Below, piece after piece: positions 16,484 through 22,207 of a stretch of 64,000 bases of DNA. This DNA comes from Terrimonas sp937888905 (GTDB lineage: Bacteria > Bacteroidota > Bacteroidia > Chitinophagales > Chitinophagaceae). The translations under genes were made by a program, and so were the position numbers. Numbering within the stretch: position 1 is the first letter of the stretch; every line of letters begins with the position of its first letter. The stretch is from assembly GCA_937888905.1 (NCBI GenBank), contig CALATA010000001.1, positions 434,001-498,000 on the forward strand, read 5' to 3'. The notes beneath the pieces are model-generated. The model was not told the origin of the DNA and searched no databases. It was given only the letters and a program-made list of their open reading frames with translations.

Positions 16484-17024
16484 TCAAATGCCTCGATCTT
16501 TACGCGCCTTTTCGATAACACCATCAATGAAAGCTCTTGCTGTTTCTTCTTTGATTTCGGCGTATACGGTCTTGTCCTGGTTGGCCTGTATTGCTATACC
16601 GGTCTTGATCTGCTCATATTGCTTTCTGCTTTCCGGATGATTCCGCAGGTAGTCGCGAAATAAAAGATGGCGATGTAATTCTATACCGTCTTCACGACAT
16701 ACATACAAATGATGCGTGATGGCATCGAATGTTTCATGGGGCAGCAGTATCCGGCGAACGCCTGAACGCTTCCCTGCCTGTAATGCCCTGATCGCCGTTA
16801 TGATAATAACCAAGCTGCACTAAACGATTCTTTATTTCCTCAAACGAAATTTCAGCACTGTAGACGATGTCAATGTCAATTATTGGTTTTGCGGCTAAAC
16901 CGGGGACAGCAGTGCTTCCCACATGTTCGATAACAACAGGTAGCCCCGCAAACGGTATTTGCAGTACTTGTTTCAGCCGTTCAAAATTCATTTGCCACTG
17001 TGGTGTATAGGCATGAATCAACAT
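16484..17024 (-). pseudogene. GrpB-family nucleotidyltransferase-like gene, frameshifted
   Basis: Two overlapping frames together make one GrpB (UPF0157) protein. The upstream frame carries the N-terminus with IEHVGSTAVPGLAAKPIIDID and GDQGITGREAF, then runs off into SPDTAAP and a stop. The downstream frame carries RRILLPHETFDAITHHLYVC and HRHLLFRDYLRNHPESRKQY, the expected remainder. A single-base indel near 16.76 kb (in the segment coding EAFRR) explains the break. The gene is either recently inactivated or affected by a sequencing error. Apart from the frameshift, the family motifs are well kept. Confidence 0.78.
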
Positions 17025-17227
17025 AAGCGCTGTATAAAAAGTAAATAATCGTTGCTGGTTTCACACCGTATCATTGCAACGAAAAATACTAAAGCTCCTG
17101 ACAGTTCGCTAACTGGTTTGCGATTACGCATTATTTTTCCGGGTCGTCGTGAACACATTTATTCCAGGAGATTTTCACTTCTTGTGAATAGCCTTAAATA
17201 TTTTTTTTCAAAAAAAGTGTTTACAAA
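17025..17227. other. Intergenic region before the RNA-repair island
   Basis: About 200 bases without a supported gene. It ends in a strongly AT-rich tract (runs of T and A near 17.2 kb) that leads into the promoter of the next transcript and may act as an UP-like element. Confidence 0.4.
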
Positions 17228-17260
17228 TTTGGCAGCAACAAAAAAATAGCGTCATCTTTG
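17228..17260 (+). promoter_or_regulatory. Bacteroidota-type promoter
   Basis: TTTG (17228-17231), a 21-base spacer and CATCTTTG (17253-17260) match the TTTG / TAnnTTTG promoter pattern with one mismatch. Transcription would start about 20 bases before the first small ORF of the island. Confidence 0.65.
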
Positions 17261-17281
17261 CACTGCAAAATTTTAAACAAC

Positions 17282-17371
17282 ATGCGTTTCATAGCAACAC
17301 ATATCGAACTAAAGCAGAGCAGCTTTCCCTGTGGAAAGTTGGGTGTTGCGGGTACGCTGTACAATTATTGA
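17282..17371 (+). CDS. Possible 29-residue peptide or small RNA
   Basis: A short transcript unit lies between a good promoter and a terminator 29 bases after this ORF. The ORF reads MRFIATHIELKQSSFPCGKL and continues to GTLYNY. The same bases contain a 6-base-pair hairpin (CTTTCC/GGAAAG) and other short inverted repeats, so the product may be a structured small RNA of about 150 nt instead of, or as well as, a peptide. No family is recognised. The peptide has one cysteine and an aromatic C-terminus. Confidence 0.4.
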   Translation: MRFIATHIELKQSSFPCGKLGVAGTLYNY

Positions 17372-17399
17372 AAGAGATTTAACCTTCTTGATATAAACG

Positions 17400-17426
17400 G
17401 CCCCGCACTATCGCGGGGCTTTTTTA
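17400..17426 (+). terminator. Rho-independent terminator
   Basis: GCCCCGC and GCGGGGC pair around a 6-base loop, followed by seven T residues. Confidence 0.88.
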
Positions 17427-17436
17427 TTGACCATAA

Positions 17437-17601
17437 ATGATGACAGCAATAAAAAGCATGACGCAAAAACATATTAACCAATCAGCGGCATTCGGCCGGA
17501 ACATACCAGCGAAATGGAACAGTGAACGTTATTCACTGAAAGGGAATCGTATGCCCTTTTTTACCACACCATTTCACGAGCGACAGGATATTTATGCATA
17601 G
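17437..17601 (+). CDS. Possible 54-residue basic protein
   Basis: An ORF between two terminators with two adjacent ATGs. It reads MMTAIKSMTQKHINQSAAFG and ends FHERQDIYA. It is basic and polar with no membrane segment. No promoter or family is evident, so coding status rests on its placement between terminators and on uninterrupted length. It may be spurious. Confidence 0.3.
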   Translation: MMTAIKSMTQKHINQSAAFGRNIPAKWNSERYSLKGNRMPFFTTPFHERQDIYA

Positions 17602-17621
17602 ACATCAACCATGTGTATGAC

Positions 17622-17658
17622 AAAAAAGCCCGGTCGCTGAGATGACCGGGCTTTTTTT
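17622..17658. terminator. Bidirectional Rho-independent terminator
   Basis: An 8-base perfect stem (GCCCGGTC/GACCGGGC) is flanked by six A on the left and seven T on the right, so it can act in both directions. Confidence 0.85.
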
Positions 17659-17687
17659 ATGCCACTTAATGACAAGGATGGTAAGTG

Positions 17688-17831
17688 ATGAAATTTTTAT
17701 TAGTCGTATTGACACTGCATTTGCTGATCGAATGGATTGGCCGGCGCAACGATCGTAGCAGGGAAATGAATACGGAGCCGGAAAGAAATGAACGGGTAAT
17801 CCACCCGGCTGAATTCTTGTTACGGGATTGA
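17688..17831 (+). CDS. Possible 47-residue single-span membrane peptide
   Basis: The product starts MKFLLVVLTLHLLIEWIGRR, a single hydrophobic helix followed by a charged tail that ends AEFLLRD. The layout (short helix plus charged cytoplasmic tail) resembles small membrane peptides, including type I toxins, but no family is recognised. A terminator follows 24 bases after the stop, just before tRNA-Phe. The helix gives moderate support for real coding. Confidence 0.42.
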   Translation: MKFLLVVLTLHLLIEWIGRRNDRSREMNTEPERNERVIHPAEFLLRD

Positions 17832-17854
17832 TTTTATTATAAGGAGGATTTATA

Positions 17855-17885
17855 CAGTCCCCGTTAGCGGCAACGGGGCTGTTTT
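17855..17885 (+). terminator. Terminator-like hairpin before tRNA-Phe
   Basis: CCCCGTT and AACGGGG pair, extended by CAG/CTG with a one-base bulge, and four T follow. It separates the 47-codon ORF from tRNA-Phe, or leaves a processed 5' end for the tRNA if read through. Confidence 0.7.
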
Positions 17886-17898
17886 CCTGATTCACTTT

Positions 17899-17972
17899 GG
17901 TGCTTTGGCTGAATGGGTAAGCACCGGACTGAAAATCCGGCAATCGGGGTTCGATTCCCCGGGGCACCACCA
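17899..17972 (+). tRNA. tRNA-Phe(GAA) with encoded CCA
   Basis: A complete cloverleaf of 74 nt. The acceptor GGTGCTT pairs with GGGCACC (last two pairs G-U). The D arm is short, with GCT/AGC as stem. The anticodon stem CCGGA/TCCGG holds loop CTGAAAA with anticodon GAA. The T arm is CGGGG-TTCGATT-CCCCG and the discriminator is A. CCA is encoded, whereas tRNA-Arg elsewhere in this window has none. That difference and the isolated setting suggest a tRNA acquired with the island. The YkuK gene starts 12 bases downstream. Confidence 0.9.
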
Positions 17973-17984
17973 AATTTTTAAACC

Positions 17985-18473
17985 ATGCAAGAGCAACAAC
18001 CAGCATGGAGACGGCTCAGTGGTGAAAGACTGAGACGGCCCATTGAAGAAGAAATACATATGGTGATGACACGCGAACGCAATGCCGGTCACCAGGTGGC
18101 TGTATTTATCGGTACAGACAGCCAGGTGAAAGGACGGGCCATCGATTTTGCTACGGTGATCGTGTTTTACCGGAAAGGAAACGGTGCTTTCATGTTTGTG
18201 CAACCCCAACGGGTGATCCGCCAACTTTCGCTTCGTGAACGGATGCTGGAGGAAGTACACAGAAGTATTACCACGGCCAGCAACCTGTCGCCATTGTTTT
18301 TACAACACAAGGTGACGCCGGAGATTCACGTGGATATCAACACACAAGCCGTTTTTAAAAGTAACGCCGCATTAAGTGACGCTACCGGTTACCTGCGCGG
18401 CATGGGATTTAATTTTCAAACAAAACCTTATGCCTTCGCAAGCTCAAGCTGCGCCGACAAAATGGTACAATAA
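17985..18473 (+). CDS. YkuK-family (DUF458) RNase H-fold protein
   Basis: A 162-residue cytoplasmic protein of the YkuK/DUF458 family, predicted to have an RNase H-like fold. The central motif FIGTDSQVKG holds a candidate metal-binding aspartate and is followed by strand segments typical of the fold (AIDFATVIVFY, PEIHVDINT). Enzymatic activity is not established for the family. It lies between tRNA-Phe and the tRNA halves, upstream of slipin and rtcB, so an RNA-processing role is a reasonable inference. Confidence 0.8.
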   Translation: MQEQQPAWRRLSGERLRRPIEEEIHMVMTRERNAGHQVAVFIGTDSQVKGRAIDFATVIVFYRKGNGAFMFVQPQRVIRQLSLRERMLEEVHRSITTASNLSPLFLQHKVTPEIHVDINTQAVFKSNAALSDATGYLRGMGFNFQTKPYAFASSSCADKMVQ

Positions 18474-18571
18474 ATAGTTATAAAAAAGTTCAGGATGTGT
18501 TTTCCCACACGGTAGTGCAACGGTTGTAACCACTTGTATGCTACTAATGCCGGACGATGGCGGTAAACCGT

Positions 18572-18663
18572 CTCCATTCAATGCGGGTTCGAATCCCGTA
18601 TCCGCTCAGGCGGATTAGCGTAAGGGTAACGCAAAGCACTCAGGATGCTTGAAAAGAAAGGAG
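18572..18663 (+). tRNA. Candidate circularly permuted tRNA-Leu(CAG), or two tRNA remnants
   Basis: The first part (18583-18606) is a T arm (GCGGG-TTCGAAT-CCCGT) plus 3' acceptor strand ATCCGCT. After only two bases comes a canonical 5' half (18609-18650). It has acceptor GGCGGAT, T8, A9, D arm GCGT-AAGGGTA-ACGC, A26 and anticodon arm AAGCA-CTCAGGA-TGCTT, anticodon CAG. The acceptor strands pair at all seven positions (one G-U). Flanking words CTCC..TTC (18572-18579) and GAA..GGAG (18651-18663) can pair to give the long variable arm expected of tRNA-Leu. Neither half has another partner nearby. Tandem duplication with loss of outer halves could give the same picture without function. Confidence 0.5.
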
Positions 18664-18914
18664 TTCATCTCTCCTTTAACAAAAGATGAAAAAGGCAAAC
18701 AGCACTGCCTGCCGGCGGATTTTTCTGCCAGGCAATGCCAGCGCTGCCAGTAGTCCGACGACAACACCGGGCATTGCATCACCAGGATATCCGTTTCCAT
18801 ACCACCGGATTTTCTGCCGCTGCAACTCAACGGAAAACTCATCAGGCTCCGCATCGATGTCAGGGCAACCCTGTTTGCTTTTTTATTTAACAACACGACT
18901 AAAAAAAATGAATA
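18664..18914. other. Region between the tRNA halves and the slipin gene
   Basis: A short hairpin (AAAGGAG-TTCATCT-CTCCTTT, 18657-18677) closes the tRNA-like region and would compete with the variable-arm pairing. The rest, to the slipin start, has one 82-codon reading frame (ATG at 18686) rich in S, P, C and T that does not look like a real protein. Another frame (ending RATLFAFLFNNTTKKNE) is more protein-like but lacks a start. I consider the region non-coding. Confidence 0.4.
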
Positions 18915-20018
18915 ATGAAACAGATCACTGTTAACAAATGGCAGCGGGCTTTTGTGTTCCGCAATGGCGAATTCCAGCGGATGCTGGGCGCCGGCAAATA
19001 CTGGCTTGGCTGGAAAGATCAGGCAACGATCGTTGATATCACCGGCGATTTCCAGCTCAATACCCCCTTGCAGATCTTAATGCAGGATCAGGATTTTACG
19101 AATGCCGTTGATATCATCGACGTCAAAGACGGACAGATCGCGATGCGATTCGAACAGGGCTTGCTGAAAGCCGTGATGCCTGCCGGGCGTTATGTGTTTT
19201 GGAAAAATGTAAACGAATACCGTTTTGTTTTTGCAGACATCGCTTCGGTACACATCAACGAACAGTTCGATATGGCTTTGCTGCAACATCCGCTCGTTAC
19301 CCCCTATGTACGGACAACAACCGTTGAAGGACACGAAAAAGGGTTGCTGTTCACCGGCGGACAATTCAACGGCGTACTCGACAGCGGCACTTACTACTGG
19401 TGGAAAAATAATATTTCCGTACAGGTAATCAAAGCCGATATGCGTCAGCAGGTGCTGGAGATGAACGGACAGGAAATGCTGACCAGAGACAAAGCCACCC
19501 TGCGGCTCAGCGCTTCCGGCCGCTACCAGATCATCGACGTGGAAAAAGCGATGCTGAATAACCGCGAATACGATAAACAATTGTATGCTGCTTTTCAGTT
19601 GGCGCTTCGGCAGTTCGTCGGAGCCCTTTCCCTCGATGAGTTGCTGGAAAACAAGGAGGACTTATCTGCCGCCGTACTGAAACAGGTACAGTTGGTAGCC
19701 GAAGCCCTTGGTGTTAATGTGGCCGATTTCGGTATCCGCGATATCATTCTGCCCGGAGAAATGCGTGACATTCTCAACCAGGTGTTGATGGCGGAAAAAA
19801 AATCACAGGCACAATCCATCATGCGCCGGGAAGAAACAGCTTCCACAAGGTCGCTGCTCAATACCGCCAGATTGATGGAAGAAAATCAAATGCTCTGGAA
19901 GCTGAAAGAAATGGAATACGTGGAAAAGATCGCAGAAAAAATCAGCCACCTGAGCGTAAACGGCAACGGAGAATTGCTCGACCAGTTGAGGAAGATTTTC
20001 GTGCCCGGTAAAACGTAA
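18915..20018 (+). CDS. Slipin / SPFH (band 7) family protein
   Basis: A 367-residue SPFH-domain protein. The central part (about residues 150-290) has the band-7 pattern (EMNGQEMLTRDKATLRLSAS and DVADFGIRDI-like NVADFGIRDI), then a charged coiled-coil region. Unlike membrane slipins, no N-terminal transmembrane helix is seen. The N-terminus carries two similar beta segments (AFVFRNGEFQRMLGAGKYWL and GLLFTGGQFNGVLDSGTYYW), an internal repeat. Slipin genes are known companions of rtcB in bacterial RNA-repair operons. Here rtcB starts 45 bases downstream. Confidence 0.88.
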   Translation: MKQITVNKWQRAFVFRNGEFQRMLGAGKYWLGWKDQATIVDITGDFQLNTPLQILMQDQDFTNAVDIIDVKDGQIAMRFEQGLLKAVMPAGRYVFWKNVNEYRFVFADIASVHINEQFDMALLQHPLVTPYVRTTTVEGHEKGLLFTGGQFNGVLDSGTYYWWKNNISVQVIKADMRQQVLEMNGQEMLTRDKATLRLSASGRYQIIDVEKAMLNNREYDKQLYAAFQLALRQFVGALSLDELLENKEDLSAAVLKQVQLVAEALGVNVADFGIRDIILPGEMRDILNQVLMAEKKSQAQSIMRREETASTRSLLNTARLMEENQMLWKLKEMEYVEKIAEKISHLSVNGNGELLDQLRKIFVPGKT

Positions 20019-20049
20019 GACCTGAAACCATACAGGTTTCAGGTCTTTT
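20017..20049 (+). terminator. Hairpin between slipin and rtcB (attenuator or terminator)
   Basis: A 13-base perfect stem (AAGACCTGAAACC/GGTTTCAGGTCTT) with a 5-base loop starts at the slipin stop codon and ends in a short T run. It should reduce read-through into rtcB and may set the ratio of the two products. Confidence 0.7.
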
Positions 20050-20063
20050 CCAAAAAAACAAAA

Positions 20064-21464
20064 ATGGCAAAGACAAAAATTACAGGTAAACAGTTGCGGT
20101 CGATCGGTTATACCGACGGTCCCGCTTTGAGCCTGACACTGCAGATAGCAGTTAAACAATTGAAACATTCAACAGAAGCCGCGGCGTTGACACTGCTCAA
20201 ACAATTATTGCATACGCCGGAGAGTTTTCTCAACGATGAAGTGTGGTCACCCGTTGCTCTTAAATTGGCGCCACCCGGTGAAGACATCATTGAAACACCC
20301 ACATTGCGTTCAACGGCCCTGGACTTTTCCGTATGGGGAAGAAATTTTATCGGTGAGGATGCAATGCACCAGATGTACCAGGCAACCCGTTTACCTGTTG
20401 CCGTGGCCGGCGCGCTCATGCCCGATGCACACAACGGTTTCGGGTTGCCCATTGGTGGTGTACTTGCTACAGAAAATGTGGTGATCCCTTATGCCGTGGG
20501 TGTTGACATCGGCTGCCGCATGAGCCTGAGTATTTTCGATATCAGTCCCGACGAGCTCAACCGCCGTCGCGGACGATGGGCAACCATGCTCGACGAAGCT
20601 ACTTTATTCGGCAGTGGCGCACAATTTGAGCGACCGGCCGATCATTATATCATGGACGATCCGCGTTTTGATCAGACTGATTTGCTTCGTTCGGTTCACG
20701 GGAAAGCCTGGAAACAATTAGGTTCTTCCGGTAGTGGCAATCATTTTGCCGAATGGGGCGTGGTGGATATAGATGAGCCGGATCAGAGTGCCGGTCTTGT
20801 GCCCGGACAATATATCGGTCTGCTTTCGCATTCAGGATCGCGGGCGTTGGGTGCACGCATTGCCGAGTATTATACACGTGTGGCAATGGATAAATGTCGC
20901 CTGCCTTCACAGGTGCGCCACCTGGCATGGCTCTCGTTACAGGATGAAGACGGAATCGCTTACTGGGATTCGATGAATCTCGCCGGGGACTACGCAAGAG
21001 CTTGTCACGAAGTGATCCACAACCGCATTACAAAAGCAATCGGATGCAACCCGGTTGTCAATATCAACAACCATCACAATTTTGCCTGGAAAGAAAAATG
21101 GAAGGGACGTGAAGTGATCGTGCACCGCAAAGGAGCAACACCTGCCGGTAAAGGATTATTGGGCATTATTCCGGGTTCGATGGCCACGGAAGGATTTATT
21201 GTAAAAGGAAAAGGAAACGAGGATTCATTGTTCTCTGCTTCACATGGTGCCGGCCGGCGGTTGAGCCGCGGCAGGGCTGCCGCCGCATTCAATATGAAAA
21301 ACCTCCGGGAAATCCTTGATAAAGCAAACGTGCAACTGATCGGCGGCGCACCCGATGAAGCACCAATGGCCTATAAAAATATTCACGACGTAATGGCTGC
21401 ACAAACAGATCTTGTTGACGTGATTGGGTCTTTCATGCCGGCCATTGTAAAAATGGATGGATGA
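20064..21464 (+). CDS. rtcB: RNA-splicing ligase RtcB
   Basis: GTP- and Mn-dependent ligase that joins RNA 2',3'-cyclic phosphate (or 3'-phosphate) ends to 5'-OH ends. All active-site motifs are visible: PDAH (H123), GVDIGCRM (C151), GSGNH (N226, H227), SHSGSR (H256), NNHHN (H337/H338), HRKGATPAG (H354) and the guanylate-accepting histidine H394 in SASHGAGR. At 466 residues it is near the usual length. No archease or RtcA lies nearby. The neighbours (slipin, YkuK, tRNA and tRNA halves) suggest tRNA-type substrates. Confidence 0.95.
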   Translation: MAKTKITGKQLRSIGYTDGPALSLTLQIAVKQLKHSTEAAALTLLKQLLHTPESFLNDEVWSPVALKLAPPGEDIIETPTLRSTALDFSVWGRNFIGEDAMHQMYQATRLPVAVAGALMPDAHNGFGLPIGGVLATENVVIPYAVGVDIGCRMSLSIFDISPDELNRRRGRWATMLDEATLFGSGAQFERPADHYIMDDPRFDQTDLLRSVHGKAWKQLGSSGSGNHFAEWGVVDIDEPDQSAGLVPGQYIGLLSHSGSRALGARIAEYYTRVAMDKCRLPSQVRHLAWLSLQDEDGIAYWDSMNLAGDYARACHEVIHNRITKAIGCNPVVNINNHHNFAWKEKWKGREVIVHRKGATPAGKGLLGIIPGSMATEGFIVKGKGNEDSLFSASHGAGRRLSRGRAAAAFNMKNLREILDKANVQLIGGAPDEAPMAYKNIHDVMAAQTDLVDVIGSFMPAIVKMDG

Positions 21465-21511
21465 TACATTTTAGATTCTCTTAAGAATTCATATCAGCTC
21501 CGGCATTTTTA

Positions 21512-21538
21512 TTGGTATAGTTAATCGGCATACTTTTG
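21512..21538 (+). promoter_or_regulatory. Promoter of the phytochrome operon
   Basis: TTG and TACTTTTG, spaced by 16 bases, fit the Bacteroidota promoter pattern and lie about 35 bases upstream of the heme oxygenase start. Confidence 0.5.
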
Positions 21539-21572
21539 CTATGCGATTTGAATTACTAATAATGAACCGTTT

Positions 21573-22139
21573 ATGATATTGGAACAATTGAGGGAAACGA
21601 CACAGGATGCGCACCAGGACCTGGAAAAAGCAATGATGCCGCTGATCAATAATGCACGCGACGCAGCGTCTTATGGCAAACTGCTCCGCACATTTTATAG
21701 TTTTTATCATCCACTTGAAAAAGGTATTCAACAACATCTTTATCCTGATGCGCTTCCTGATTATCATGAACGCAGAAAAACAAGCTGGATTCTGGATGAC
21801 CTGAAAGCGTTGGGTCTTGATAATACGCCGCCACCTTCCGCCTTTGCCGCACCGGTAATCACTACTAATGCACAGGCGTTTGGTGCGTTGTATGTAATGG
21901 AAGGCTCAACGCTGGGCGGAAAAATCATTTGTAAAACCATCGCCAACAACCTGGGCCGCGATGAAAAGGACGGTTTCCGCTTCTTTTACGGGTACGGACC
22001 CGAAGCCGGATCACGCTGGAAGTTTTTTCTCGCACAACTCGATAAATTTTCTAATACACCACACGAAGAAGAAACCGTGGCGATGGCCGATGACGTATTT
22101 AAACAGTTCCGGGTATGGATGAATGTGGAATACTCCTGA
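21573..22139 (+). CDS. Heme oxygenase (biliverdin-producing)
   Basis: A 188-residue heme oxygenase of the BphO type. It opens heme to biliverdin, the chromophore of bacteriophytochromes. Family features are the proximal histidine in TTQDAHQDLEKA (H14) and the distal-helix glycines in GALYVMEGSTLGGKI. It is soluble with no signal. It precedes the bacteriophytochrome gene by 68 bases on the same strand, which is the standard pairing and makes biliverdin supply its probable job. Confidence 0.92.
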   Translation: MILEQLRETTQDAHQDLEKAMMPLINNARDAASYGKLLRTFYSFYHPLEKGIQQHLYPDALPDYHERRKTSWILDDLKALGLDNTPPPSAFAAPVITTNAQAFGALYVMEGSTLGGKIICKTIANNLGRDEKDGFRFFYGYGPEAGSRWKFFLAQLDKFSNTPHEEETVAMADDVFKQFRVWMNVEYS

Positions 22140-22207
22140 GCCGTTTTACGTGTACCTACCCGTATTTTAAGTAATTTTCGCTTTCTAAAAAAAGTAAAAG
22201 CGCCCGC

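Noticed and set aside
16285..16527. 80-codon minus-strand ORF overlapping the GrpB remnant
   Set aside because: Overlaps the real GrpB reading frame and shows no protein-like pattern.
17052..17249. 65-codon ORF before the island
   Set aside because: It runs into the promoter and AT-rich tract, is basic and featureless, and has no plausible start signal.
18583..18650. Two-piece (permuted) tmRNA
   Set aside because: The 5' half has a full D arm and anticodon arm with a normal anticodon, and no tag-peptide coding region is seen. A tRNA fits better than tmRNA.
18686..18934. 82-codon plus-strand ORF before the slipin gene
   Set aside because: Low-complexity S/P/T/C composition, overlaps the slipin start, and no family resemblance; more likely non-coding.
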